Shown: positions 43,816-52,927 of the stretch, in pieces
How the letters are laid out: each line of letters opens with the position of its first letter
Numbering within the stretch: position 1 is the stretch's first letter
Assembly (NCBI GenBank): GCA_964410725.1
Contig: CAYPID010000002.1
Coordinates: 1 to 64,000, forward strand
Direction of reading: 5' to 3'
Length of the DNA stretch: 64,000 nucleotides
Source: CALAZP01 sp964410725
GTDB lineage: Bacteria; Bacteroidota; Bacteroidia; Chitinophagales; Saprospiraceae
Notes under the pieces: generated by a model
Database searches by the model: none
What the model saw: the letters and a program-made list of their open reading frames with translations, nothing else
What the model was told of the DNA's origin: nothing
Translations under genes and position numbers: made by a program

Positions 43816-46800
43816 ATGCGCTTTATTCTATTCGTCCTTTGCTTATTCTTTTATCTCCCAGGATTTAATCAGTCAATTATACCTTCGGTAAAAAACCTTA
43901 CCCTCCAAACCCCCTCGGAAAATCAAGGAATTCCAACTAATCAAATTGTCTATGCCTATTCCCCCGGTCATTTGGAACTTCCCATCAGGTTGGGACAAAG
44001 TGCAGTATTAAAAAGGACCAATCAGCAAGATCAAGCTCATATTCTATATGATATTAACCCTCAGCTAAATACCCCTGCCGAAGGATACCAAATCAGTATA
44101 AAGGACGGAAAAATTAGCCTCCATGGTAAAGACCAGGCAGGACTTTTCTACGCATTCATTACGCTTAGCGCTCTGTTAGAAGAATACTCCATCTTGCCCA
44201 ATATGGAACTAGTCGACTACCCCTCTATTGGTTTTAGACCAATTCATGTTGACGTCAAACATCATCTAGAGAAAAAAGAATACTACTACGACTTAATAGA
44301 TTTTTTGGCGCAGCTTAAAATCAATGGGATTATCCTAGAGTTAGAAGACAAAATAAAATACACCAGTAGGCCTGAAATAGCCTCAAAAGATGCCTTCTCC
44401 ATCGAGGAATGGAAGGACCTCAGCGACTATGCCATTCAAAGAAATATATCCATCAGTCCCTTAGTACAAGGGTTGGGTCACGCTTCGTATATCTTAAAAC
44501 ACTCGAAATATCAAGATTTGAGAGATGACCCTGAAAGCGATTGGGCCTTCAATCCCCTCGACCCTCTAACGTACGAACTACAATTTGATTTGTATCGCCA
44601 AGCCATGGAAGCTACCCCCCACGGAAAATATCTACACGTGGGCGGAGACGAAGTGCATACCACCGGAAGAGAGAGCGGTCAATCCGCACTTGAACTCAAC
44701 CTTATTTGGTTAAACAAAGTATCTGAATTCGCCGCCCAAAATGGAAGAATTCCCATTTTTTGGGATGATATGCCCCTCAAACAAGCAGAATTGTATTACC
44801 CGATGTTTGATCCTAATCTGCCAAATGAAAAAGTCGATTCGCTATGGAAGACCAATAAAGGTAATCTAGAACAATTTTTAGACCGGTTCCCTAAAAACTG
44901 TATTTACATGAGATGGAACTATTCCCATGCAGAAACTTATGGCAACGATAAAGCCATGCAGTGGTTTACCGACAACGGTCTCAAAGTAATGGGCGCTACC
45001 GCTGGGCAAACCAGATGGACCTTAATGCCTAGATCTGAAAGCAACCTGGAACAAATTCAAATATTTGCCCAAAAGACCCTAACCTATGAATTAGAAGGTC
45101 TGCTTCTAACGTTATGGGACGACGATTCTCCACATTTTGAATTGTATAAAAGAGGAATCACTGGATTTGGAATCCAAACTTGGGAAGGCGGAACAGCAGA
45201 TAAAGAAACCATCAAGTCACAATTTAGAAAATTGTTTTTTGGTCCTCATCTGACTGGGAACGAATGGGCTTTTATCGATGATCTAGAGGAAGTCGTAGAT
45301 GCTTGGATTCCCCTATTTCTTAAAAAGGGATTTGCCAGGCACAGCTTATTGAGGGACAACAATAAAATAGAGGCCATTATTAATTTGCCAGATCCTAATA
45401 CCAAAGGGGCTTGGTCCACACAATACGCCGAAAAACTTGAAATCGCTCATCGCAAAATATCCCAATTACAAAAAATTGAATCGACCATTGATCTACTTAA
45501 AAAAGAGTCACTCAATCAACCTTATACCCTGGCTGTCTACGAACAGGTCGTTCAATTGACAAAATTTTCCTTCAATAGCCTTTTGCTATTAGAGGCCTAT
45601 GACCAAGCGAAAACTGAAGAAGAATCGCTGGTTTTACTCGAAAAAATACAACAACTTCCCGCCACTTTTAGAACCATGAGGCGTGAGTTTGAAAGGGTAT
45701 ATGGTCATACTAGAGTACTAGAAAAACCAAAAGGATATCAACTAGATCAAGATCATCACAACCACCCGGCTAATCAATCTGTCAATTTTGATTGGCAATT
45801 TTTCGGTGAATTGTTCTTTTTGGAGCAACTCCAGAGCAGTCCACTTATGGCTGAGGCCAAAACCTTACCTAAAATTGCCATTGCTGGATTGGCAATCGAA
45901 TCCAGTACTTTCTCTCCAGCGAGAACAGCAGCTGAGGCCTTCCATGCTAAAAGAGGAAATGAAATATTTAATCTTTACCCCTTCATGGAAGCGACTAGTA
46001 CTCAAAGAAATGTAGCCGAATGGATCCCAATTCTTAAAGGTCATGCTTTACCTGGAGGAATGGTTACCAGAGCTGCCTATGAAAGCCTGCTCTCTGAAAT
46101 ACTCGATGGTTTGGGTAATAACCTTCCTCTAGATGGACTATTTTTTGACATTCACGGCGCAATGAGCGTAGAGGGTTTAGATGATCCGGAAGGGGACATG
46201 ATTGAGCGAATCAGAGCAGTGATTGGTGATGAAACATTAATTTCTACCAGTATGGATTTGCATGGGAATGTAAGTGAAAAATTAGCCGGCCTTTCTGATT
46301 TAATCACCTGTTACCGCATGGCTCCGCATGAAGATGCGATGGAAAGCAAACAAAGAGCCGTAGATAATTTACTCGAAAGAATAGCATCAGGTAAAGGTCG
46401 TCCCCTTTACAAAGCGAGAGTCAAAGTTCCAATTTTGTTGCCTGGGGAGAAAACTTCAACGAGGGTAGAACCAGGTAAATCACTTTATGCTCTGGTAGAT
46501 CCGCTGACCAAAAACCCAGGAATAGTAGATGCCGCTATATGGATGGGATACCCTTGGGCTGATGAACCCAGAAATCACGGAGTAGTTATGGTTGTAGGAG
46601 ATGATCAACAAGCGGTAGAAAATGGTGCTGAGCAATTGGCAAAAGCCTTTTGGGAAGTAAGAAATGAATTTGAATTTGTTGCACCCACCACTACCTTGAA
46701 TGATGCACTTAATACCGCTTTTGAACATCAAAATCCCCCATTTTTTATCAGCGATATGGGCGATAATCCCACAGCAGGTGGAGCAGGGGATGTTACCTGG

Positions 46801-47358
46801 ACCTTGCATCAAATTTTGCAACATCCTGTATTGGGGAAATCTAACGGACCATCTTTAATATATGCCTCCATTCCCGGTCCCGATATCACTAACAAAGCTC
46901 TAAAAGCTGGCATTGGAGCAGAAATTGAAGGAATGGCTGGAGCAGCGGTGGACAATAGATATGCTCCGCCCATCACCTTAAAAGGAAAGGTTCATGCCAT
47001 CAAAAAAGGAGACCGCAACGCTGTGGTAGAGGTAGTCCTTAAAATCAATAACAACTATATTATTGTCACCGAAAAAAGAAAACCCTATCACTATTTAAAA
47101 GATTTTACGGATTTAAACCTGAACCCCCAAAATACAGCAATAGTAATGGTTAAAATCGGATACCTGGTCCCTGAATTATATCAAATCCAAAAAGGTTGGC
47201 TGATGGCATTAACCCCAGGTGGAGTAGATCAGGATTTAGTAAGATTACCCTATAAGCGGTTGGAACGACCAATATTCCCTCTAGACCAAGATATGGAAAC
47301 GCCTAATTTAAAAGCCGTTCTAATACCTAGCGCTACAGAGTACTCAAAGGAAAAATAG
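43816..47358 (+). CDS. Fusion of GH20 hexosaminidase-like enzyme and M81 (MlrC-type) metallopeptidase
   Basis: 1180 residues in one frame. A signal peptide (about 1-19) precedes a chitobiase-like GH20b domain (25-130) and a GH20 TIM barrel (about 135-480) with the catalytic pair Asp278-Glu279 in His-Val-Gly-Gly-Asp-Glu-Val. A helical tail to about 675 ends the hexosaminidase part. From Met678/Lys686 to about 1172 a complete M81 domain follows: Ile-Glu-Ser-Ser-Thr-Phe-Ser-Pro, Asp-Ile-His-Gly-Ala-Met, Met-Asp-Leu-His-Gly-Asn and Ala-Pro-His-Glu-Asp, the residues expected to bind zinc in MlrC, and a C-terminal Pro-Gly-Gly-Val-Asp motif. It is exported. A combined attack on an amino sugar-peptide substrate, for example peptidoglycan fragments, is a guess. 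DoxX and kdsD lie upstream. Confidence 0.88.
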   Translation: MRFILFVLCLFFYLPGFNQSIIPSVKNLTLQTPSENQGIPTNQIVYAYSPGHLELPIRLGQSAVLKRTNQQDQAHILYDINPQLNTPAEGYQISIKDGKISLHGKDQAGLFYAFITLSALLEEYSILPNMELVDYPSIGFRPIHVDVKHHLEKKEYYYDLIDFLAQLKINGIILELEDKIKYTSRPEIASKDAFSIEEWKDLSDYAIQRNISISPLVQGLGHASYILKHSKYQDLRDDPESDWAFNPLDPLTYELQFDLYRQAMEATPHGKYLHVGGDEVHTTGRESGQSALELNLIWLNKVSEFAAQNGRIPIFWDDMPLKQAELYYPMFDPNLPNEKVDSLWKTNKGNLEQFLDRFPKNCIYMRWNYSHAETYGNDKAMQWFTDNGLKVMGATAGQTRWTLMPRSESNLEQIQIFAQKTLTYELEGLLLTLWDDDSPHFELYKRGITGFGIQTWEGGTADKETIKSQFRKLFFGPHLTGNEWAFIDDLEEVVDAWIPLFLKKGFARHSLLRDNNKIEAIINLPDPNTKGAWSTQYAEKLEIAHRKISQLQKIESTIDLLKKESLNQPYTLAVYEQVVQLTKFSFNSLLLLEAYDQAKTEEESLVLLEKIQQLPATFRTMRREFERVYGHTRVLEKPKGYQLDQDHHNHPANQSVNFDWQFFGELFFLEQLQSSPLMAEAKTLPKIAIAGLAIESSTFSPARTAAEAFHAKRGNEIFNLYPFMEATSTQRNVAEWIPILKGHALPGGMVTRAAYESLLSEILDGLGNNLPLDGLFFDIHGAMSVEGLDDPEGDMIERIRAVIGDETLISTSMDLHGNVSEKLAGLSDLITCYRMAPHEDAMESKQRAVDNLLERIASGKGRPLYKARVKVPILLPGEKTSTRVEPGKSLYALVDPLTKNPGIVDAAIWMGYPWADEPRNHGVVMVVGDDQQAVENGAEQLAKAFWEVRNEFEFVAPTTTLNDALNTAFEHQNPPFFISDMGDNPTAGGAGDVTWTLHQILQHPVLGKSNGPSLIYASIPGPDITNKALKAGIGAEIEGMAGAAVDNRYAPPITLKGKVHAIKKGDRNAVVEVVLKINNNYIIVTEKRKPYHYLKDFTDLNLNPQNTAIVMVKIGYLVPELYQIQKGWLMALTPGGVDQDLVRLPYKRLERPIFPLDQDMETPNLKAVLIPSATEYSKEK

Positions 47359-47361
47359 TTT

Positions 47362-47562
47362 TTAACGGCTCTTTCGCACTCGGTAATAAAAATATATTAA
47401 AGTTAGCCCGATAACTACTAGAAGAAGATTGCCCCAGACATACCCCTTGCCATAAGGAGATAAGACGCTGTAGTCCAACAAATACCTGGCAAGCGAACCA
47501 GCTCCTACTAGAATCAATAAAACGCCAATAATCAACAAGAGCAAACCACCTTGATTTAGCAT
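47362..47562 (-). CDS. Small two-helix membrane protein
   Basis: 66 residues from the ATG at 47562; the open frame extends five codons to a TTG that lies inside a terminator, so ATG is preferred. Two hydrophobic stretches (about 6-25 and 40-58) are separated by a polar loop with Tyr-Gly-Lys-Gly-Tyr-Val-Trp, and the end is basic (Tyr-Arg-Val-Arg-Lys-Ser-Arg). It has no family I recognise. Its stop is 3 bases from that of the convergent GH20-M81 gene. Confidence 0.6.
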   Translation of the reverse strand: MLNQGGLLLLIIGVLLILVGAGSLARYLLDYSVLSPYGKGYVWGNLLLVVIGLTLIYFYYRVRKSR

Positions 47563-47575
47563 ATTGAGATGAATC

Positions 47576-47608
47576 AAAAATTCGGGTATTTCATTGGAAA
47601 TACCCGAA
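47576..47608 (-). terminator. Rho-independent terminator of the Bor-like gene
   Basis: A perfect 12-bp stem (47581-47592 pairing with 47597-47608) with a 4-base loop is followed, on the minus strand, by five T (plus-strand A at 47576-47580). It lies 13 bases after the stop of the Bor-like gene and just upstream of the small membrane protein gene, thus separating the two transcripts. Confidence 0.85.
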
Positions 47609-47621
47609 TAAAACGACTAAA

Positions 47622-47915
47622 TTATTTAGTAACAGTAGTAGTAGTTGGCGTATAAATACCAAAAGTAATGGCATTGATCAATCCATCAATAAAGCTGTGC
47701 TCAATCTTAACGGTATAATCAGAAGCTCCTCCAGCTAATTCATTCGGGTCAGATACTTTGAGTGGAACCAATCCATAAATTAAATAGTGATTCATACTGG
47801 TAACTTGAACACCTGACTGAGCACCATTACCTACATTGAAGGTATTGGTCCAGCAAGAGGTAGTCAAAAATGCCATAGTTAAAACGATGGCCAAACTTTT
47901 AAATACATTTTTCAT
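47622..47915 (-). CDS. Bor-family lipoprotein
   Basis: 97 residues. A lipoprotein signal ends in Thr-Thr-Ser-Cys (Cys21), and the mature part resembles phage-lambda Bor: Thr-Phe-Asn-Val near the start, His-Tyr-Leu-Ile-Tyr-Gly-Leu-Val, and the characteristic Phe-Ile-Asp-Gly-Leu-Ile-Asn-Ala-Ile-Thr-Phe-Gly-Ile-Tyr-Thr-Pro. In lambda, Bor is an outer-membrane lipoprotein linked to serum resistance; in Bacteroidota its role is unknown. It stands alone with its own terminator, and there is no other phage gene around. Confidence 0.82.
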   Translation of the reverse strand: MKNVFKSLAIVLTMAFLTTSCWTNTFNVGNGAQSGVQVTSMNHYLIYGLVPLKVSDPNELAGGASDYTVKIEHSFIDGLINAITFGIYTPTTTTVTK

Positions 47916-47999
47916 AAGGCTGATTTTTGGTTTTATATTTTAATGAAAACAACTACAATTTAAAAATTAATTGCCTGAATAACAATTGATTTTAAAACC

Positions 48000-50744
48000 T
48001 CATCGATATAAAAAAACACTGCCTTGCTGATTGCTTACCGTACCATCCTTCATAATTAATTCCACTGCATAAATATAAACTCCCGGCAAAGCTAAACTAC
48101 CATTCGTGGTTCCATCCCATTTATTCTGTTCAGAGCTGTAAACCACTCTTCCCCATCGATCAACTATTTTCAAATGCCTCACTTCTGTTGCCCAATTATA
48201 ATCGGGAAAAACTTCAAAAACATCGTTGATTCCGTCCCCATTAGGTGAAAAAGCATTAGGAATAAAAGCAAATTCAGTCCTGATTCCCTTGATTTCCAAC
48301 TGGGCAGTAGCTTCATAATTACATCCGTTGATATCAGTAACCACAAGCTTCAACCAACCTGATTGATCTCCAAATACCATTGGAGCCATACAATCAAAAC
48401 AACTTAAGTCCAAATTAGAAACCCAAGAAATACTCGCTGGATCAAAGGTGATTAAAGGATCTATAGTAATTGTACCCCCTTGCTCCACCGTTAAAAGAGG
48501 TGAAAGCGTCACTGCTCCTTGACGTTCAGTATATGCAATTTCAATATAAATAATAGAATCGCAATTGACATCCCCTCCTGCAATAAATTGCTCCACTCCG
48601 CTGGTATGGTTCTGGTCATATACGTTCCCATTGATTACAAGGGTTTCATTATCACAAAGAATAGTATCTAAATAATATATCGTATTGAAATCAAATGTCA
48701 AGTCTACATAGATTACACTATCACAACCGTATTTATTGGTCAAATATTCCACTCCTTTGGGATTCTGTGCATCATATATAACCCCGTTTATGTTGAATTG
48801 ACTTCCCTCGCAATAGGTTCCCTTAATGGTGTCGTACTGTGGCCTATGGAAATCAAAAGAAATCTCAACCAAAGTATCACAATTCAAATTTCCTCCTGAA
48901 ATCCAAAAATATCCTTCGGTATGGTTTTTATCATATTGGACGCCATTAATAATTTCAAAATCATCAATACACAAATCTCTATGAATTCTCCTTACAGGAT
49001 TGTCTATAATATCAACTTCAATGATGACTAAACTATCACAGCCGTTCTGGGCACCATTAGGCAAAAGAATAGTATCCCGCTCTCTACCTTCAAAAAAAAG
49101 TTCTGATCCGAATATAAAAGTATCCGACCTACAAATGGAAGGGTTCATGTATGAAATTGAAGCTTCCAGAAAGTCTAAGTCGATTTCTACAATCGTATCA
49201 CACCCACCGTCATTTCCACCCCTTATAATAGTTTGACGCGCATTATTTGCATTGTATATTATACCCCCAATCTCAATTTCAGTACCATAACACAGAGGAC
49301 CATAAGATGGCCCGATTCTAATGGTATCTAAATCTTTCTGCTGGACAAAGACTGAGTCCAATACTTTACTACAATAATCTTTAGTAGCCATAAAAGAATA
49401 CCAACCAGAACTTAAGACCTCCTGTATCATCAAGCCATTTTGTTTAAATCCCGGAAAACCCATCCAAAAGAAATCAAATTGTGCAATAATAGCAGAGTCT
49501 ATTACAGCTGCTAATATGATGGAATCTCCACTACAAATATTTGAATCTACCTGCAGATTTACCGAAGGATAGGCAATCAAAGAAACAGGAGGGGCAAACT
49601 CTGATGTATTTCCTAAGGCATCTAAAGCAATTGCAGACACTTGTTGAACTGTTGAATCGACCACTTCGAATTCCCACCATCCCCTCTGTTCAGACTGGGT
49701 CTCACCTATATAAGACCAAGAGTATCTATCCCCCTCTCCACAAGTGTCCTCCTTCAAACTATACACCTCCACTCGAGAAAACGGAGGGGAAAAACCTGAA
49801 ATTTGACCATCATAACATATTTGATCAGGATTGGAAAGAGCTTGATTGTTATTTTTCCTAACGATAGGCTGAGCTGTACAGGTAAACTGATTTTGAGTGT
49901 AGCGATTCCCCCTTCCATTATCTTGCTGCATAATTCCTATTGGATGGTTGATCAACAAGTTTTCTTGTACAGTAATATTATTGGATTGATCCAACAAAAT
50001 TCCTTGCTGAATATGCCCTTTTATTTCGTTATAAAAAATCCTCACGCCTTCTGATCGTATCAAAGCAATTCCCTCTTGACTTCCTCCTTCAATGATATTA
50101 TTACCCAAATAACTTCCAATGGTGAGTTGGATTCCCAATATTCCAGTGGGATTGTGCGCCAGCTCATTTCCCACAACCGCAATCAGCGAAGAACCATTAG
50201 TATAATCCAGGGATATACCTGCTTTTTTATTCCCAATAAACCGGTTAGGTAAATCAATCTGGCCAATATTTATATTCTTGGCACCTTTCGCGTAAAGACC
50301 CGCCACACCATTGTAATTAAACTGATTGCTGTGTAGAAAAACCAACTCAGCTAAGGAATCTAATTGTATTCCAAATTGCTTAAATCCAGTGAAAATGAGA
50401 CCGCTTATGATAACTTGAGTTGCACTAATTTTTATGCCGTAATCTACTTCAACCTTGGTGGAAATAACCATACCTTGGTCCCTATCACCTTGTATCGAAG
50501 AATTTGGAGCTGTCAAATCCGGGAGCGGTGCATTCAGCCACAAAGTATCAGAAAGGCTTTTATCAAATTGAATTTTGGTGGCCCTTCCTTCATTAACCAA
50601 TAATACGGCCTCCCTCAAACTACAATGTTCGGCATTACAAATCCCATCAGTTTGATCATCTAAAGTATTAACGGTAACGGTTTGAGTATTACCTTGAGTA
50701 GTAATACCCATCAAAAGCAACCAACTTAGGAACTGTATTTTCAT
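48000..50744 (-). CDS. Large T9SS-secreted protein with CSLREA, beta-helix and repeat domains
   Basis: 914 residues. After a signal peptide (1-20) comes a CSLREA motif (Cys36 to Cys41-Ser-Leu-Arg-Glu-Ala) and a right-handed parallel beta-helix (about 55-300; repeated Asn-Asn, Gly-Ile-Gln-Leu and Gly-Ile-Leu turns). From about 470 to 760 five roughly 50-residue units recur, each with a Cys, an Ile-Asn-Gly-x-x-Tyr segment, and ending in Cys-Asp-(Ser/Thr)-Ile/Leu. The last 90 or so residues are the gliding-motility-associated C-terminal domain (Asn-Ala-Phe-Ser-Pro-Asn-Gly-Asp-Gly-Ile-Asn-Asp, Asp-Arg-Trp-Gly-Arg) used for T9SS export. It is a cell-surface or secreted adhesin or carbohydrate-binding protein. 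Function is inferred from architecture. Confidence 0.9.
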   Translation of the reverse strand: MKIQFLSWLLLMGITTQGNTQTVTVNTLDDQTDGICNAEHCSLREAVLLVNEGRATKIQFDKSLSDTLWLNAPLPDLTAPNSSIQGDRDQGMVISTKVEVDYGIKISATQVIISGLIFTGFKQFGIQLDSLAELVFLHSNQFNYNGVAGLYAKGAKNINIGQIDLPNRFIGNKKAGISLDYTNGSSLIAVVGNELAHNPTGILGIQLTIGSYLGNNIIEGGSQEGIALIRSEGVRIFYNEIKGHIQQGILLDQSNNITVQENLLINHPIGIMQQDNGRGNRYTQNQFTCTAQPIVRKNNNQALSNPDQICYDGQISGFSPPFSRVEVYSLKEDTCGEGDRYSWSYIGETQSEQRGWWEFEVVDSTVQQVSAIALDALGNTSEFAPPVSLIAYPSVNLQVDSNICSGDSIILAAVIDSAIIAQFDFFWMGFPGFKQNGLMIQEVLSSGWYSFMATKDYCSKVLDSVFVQQKDLDTIRIGPSYGPLCYGTEIEIGGIIYNANNARQTIIRGGNDGGCDTIVEIDLDFLEASISYMNPSICRSDTFIFGSELFFEGRERDTILLPNGAQNGCDSLVIIEVDIIDNPVRRIHRDLCIDDFEIINGVQYDKNHTEGYFWISGGNLNCDTLVEISFDFHRPQYDTIKGTYCEGSQFNINGVIYDAQNPKGVEYLTNKYGCDSVIYVDLTFDFNTIYYLDTILCDNETLVINGNVYDQNHTSGVEQFIAGGDVNCDSIIYIEIAYTERQGAVTLSPLLTVEQGGTITIDPLITFDPASISWVSNLDLSCFDCMAPMVFGDQSGWLKLVVTDINGCNYEATAQLEIKGIRTEFAFIPNAFSPNGDGINDVFEVFPDYNWATEVRHLKIVDRWGRVVYSSEQNKWDGTTNGSLALPGVYIYAVELIMKDGTVSNQQGSVFLYR

Positions 50745-50777
50745 ACAGCTATACCAACAAAAAATGTACCTAAATTT

Positions 50778-51815
50778 TTATTTAAGGGCCAATTCACAGA
50801 AAGCTATACATTTTTGAACCTCCTTTACTGGATCACTGCCTTCTGGTATTTGATATTCTAATTCAACAGTTCCTGGAAAAGGGTATTTATTGCGTTGCAT
50901 TAATTTAAGAATCTCCGGAATCGGAGTATCCCCTGAACCCCATTCTACATTACCCTTCCCATTTTCAGGGGTCTGGCGATCTTTGAGGTGCATACTCATA
51001 ATTCTGCGATGATGCTTCTCCAACAAAGGGAATAAATCATGATTTCCAGCTGCTATATAATGTCCGGCATCTAAATTTAATGCATTATGAGCACTCTGCT
51101 CCAAAGCGGTATCCCAAAACCCAAAAGTTTGCTGCTCATGGCCATGATATGCCACCTTCACTCCATTCGATGCTGCCATACTACCTAGTTTTAGAGTATG
51201 TGCATCATCTGAAGGATGTTCCAGCGTGACATGGGAAGCCCCCAATGCCTTAGCAGCCCTCATACCATAATTAATTTCAACATCTAAATTATTTTTGCCG
51301 AAGGCGGCAGGCTTAAAGGCATAAATCATTACACCTTCATCGTGGTACATTTTTTTTAATTGTTCAAATGGCTTCATATCTGCTTGGCCTCTCCAATGTT
51401 GAACCCTCAATTGATAATCTTCCATCTCCCTTTTCATCTCTTCTAGTTCCATTTTTTCATCAGCAGTCAACTCCTCCCCAGATCTTTCTTTGCGCCCCAA
51501 CATCCACATTCTCATTCTATTTATATCACTTTGGGGCATTCCTGCAAAAGACTCAGCTGGATCTCCCATTAATTCGATCGCATTAATGCCACACTCTTTA
51601 ACATATTGGAGCGTAGCCTCTGCACTTTGGTCCTCTAAAGATCTGAAGGAATAGGTAATGCAACCCAGTTGTACCCCATTAATTTGCTTAAAGGTTCTTA
51701 ATTTGGAGGAATGAAGAGCAGGCATACCAATTAACTGGCTGCTGCCCATTGCTAACCCTAAAGCTCCTGCACCTGATTTTTTCAAAAATTTTCTTCTGTT
51801 GATTCCGTTTTTCAT
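50778..51815 (-). CDS. Tat-targeted sugar-phosphate isomerase/epimerase-like TIM barrel
   Basis: 345 residues. It begins with a twin-arginine signal (Asn-Arg-Arg-Lys-Phe-Leu-Lys-Lys then Gly-Ala-Gly-Ala-Leu-Gly). The body is an AP_endonuc_2/xylose-isomerase-like barrel: Gly-Ile-Asn-Ala-Ile-Glu-Leu-Met-Gly, Val-Ala-Tyr-His-Gly-His-Glu, Asn-Leu-Asp-Ala-Gly-His and Ser-Met-His-Leu-Lys-Asp-Arg, with Glu/Asp/His positions fitting a divalent metal site. It probably acts on a sugar or cyclitol in the periplasm. It is 10 bases downstream of the PhyH-family gene, so the two are co-transcribed. Confidence 0.88.
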   Translation of the reverse strand: MKNGINRRKFLKKSGAGALGLAMGSSQLIGMPALHSSKLRTFKQINGVQLGCITYSFRSLEDQSAEATLQYVKECGINAIELMGDPAESFAGMPQSDINRMRMWMLGRKERSGEELTADEKMELEEMKREMEDYQLRVQHWRGQADMKPFEQLKKMYHDEGVMIYAFKPAAFGKNNLDVEINYGMRAAKALGASHVTLEHPSDDAHTLKLGSMAASNGVKVAYHGHEQQTFGFWDTALEQSAHNALNLDAGHYIAAGNHDLFPLLEKHHRRIMSMHLKDRQTPENGKGNVEWGSGDTPIPEILKLMQRNKYPFPGTVELEYQIPEGSDPVKEVQKCIAFCELALK

Positions 51816-51825
51816 AACTTATTTA

Positions 51826-52776
51826 TTAGTTCCAACTTGTTAATCCTAATAATTTTTTGCCCAACTCATTCAATTCAGCAGTGGAATAACGAGTTTGTTC
51901 CCAATTTCTCGGATCCCCTGGAAAAGCATATCCCTCCGGTGCTTTTCTTTCTTTCCATGATTGAATTCGCCAGTCTTTTAATGCTTTATTATTCTCCTCC
52001 GCAGGCATCATAGAAATATATTGGGCAATTCTCACCTTATTGCTCCGATTGGCCCGTATTCCATGAGGCTGCAAACTATTAAAAATTAATAAATCACCGG
52101 CTTCCATCTTTACTTTGGTTGGTTCGAATCCGCTGGTATCTGGGAGGAATCTATTTCTATCTAATGGTTGAGTAAGCTTCCACTCGTCATAATTTCTAAA
52201 CAATTCTGGAATACACTGAAAGCCTCCCATATCCTCATCCATTTGATCTTCCAGCGCCAGCACTCCTTGCACATTTACAGGCTTTTCCTCCGGATCGTAA
52301 TCCCAATGAATAAAACCATTATATTCGAAACCGGGCTTTATGGGGAAGTTTAAATTCGCTCGATCTATGGTAACCCACAATTTTTCTGTTCCCCAAATGT
52401 CTACAAAGGCATCATAAACCCTTTGAGTCATTCTATTATTCCATAAAAGTTGATGATTATACACTTCCACCATACCAGTATTGGCCAATTCTTTCATCTT
52501 CATCTCCGCCCTTGGTGCGCGATACCAGGTTTGAGGATCACGAGGATCTTTTTCTTCAAATTCCCACAAAAACGAAGCCGTTGCTGCGGCCTGCTCTTTT
52601 GAAACTGCCTGTTTGATTACGATAAATCCATTGTGCCTCCAAAAATTCCAATCCTCCTCAGTCAGTACCCGTAAGGGCTGTCCATTTGACCGATCGTTTA
52701 ATTTGAACTGACTGGTTTTTCCCATGGTGGGATTACCTGGTATATCCTGGTGTTCATTTTTATAATCATCTCTCAT
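51826..52776 (-). CDS. Phytanoyl-CoA dioxygenase (PhyH) family protein
   Basis: 316 residues. The 2-oxoglutarate/Fe(II) site is His-x-Asp in Phe-Ile-His-Trp-Asp-Tyr-Asp and a later His in Leu-Gln-Pro-His-Gly-Ile-Arg, with the Arg that binds 2-oxoglutarate a few residues beyond it. A region near the N terminus (Gly-Phe-Ile-Val-Ile-Lys-Gln-Ala-Val) is typical of the family. It hydroxylates an unknown small molecule. The upstream position relative to the Tat sugar isomerase suggests a joint pathway, but the substrate cannot be inferred. Confidence 0.9.
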   Translation of the reverse strand: MRDDYKNEHQDIPGNPTMGKTSQFKLNDRSNGQPLRVLTEEDWNFWRHNGFIVIKQAVSKEQAAATASFLWEFEEKDPRDPQTWYRAPRAEMKMKELANTGMVEVYNHQLLWNNRMTQRVYDAFVDIWGTEKLWVTIDRANLNFPIKPGFEYNGFIHWDYDPEEKPVNVQGVLALEDQMDEDMGGFQCIPELFRNYDEWKLTQPLDRNRFLPDTSGFEPTKVKMEAGDLLIFNSLQPHGIRANRSNKVRIAQYISMMPAEENNKALKDWRIQSWKERKAPEGYAFPGDPRNWEQTRYSTAELNELGKKLLGLTSWN

Positions 52777-52910
52777 AATAAAATATGGATTTCTTTTCTA
52801 ATATAGTATCTTATGATTAAAATAACCTTCTTTTTTAGAATTATATTTTTTAATGAGCTTCCAAAGTACAACAACGCATAAAACCAAGAGGATTCGAAAG
52901 TCTTTTATTT

Positions 52911-52918
52911 TATATTTG
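52911..52918 (+). promoter_or_regulatory. -7 promoter box very close to the phosphorylase start
   Basis: TATATTTG, an exact TAnnTTTG match, ends 9 bases before the ATG at 52928, which would leave a leader of only a few bases. No good TTTG -33 element is seen. A second, one-mismatch box (TATATTTT) is at 52842-52849. Which of them is used cannot be told from sequence. Confidence 0.4.
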
Positions 52919-52927
52919 AAATAAAAA

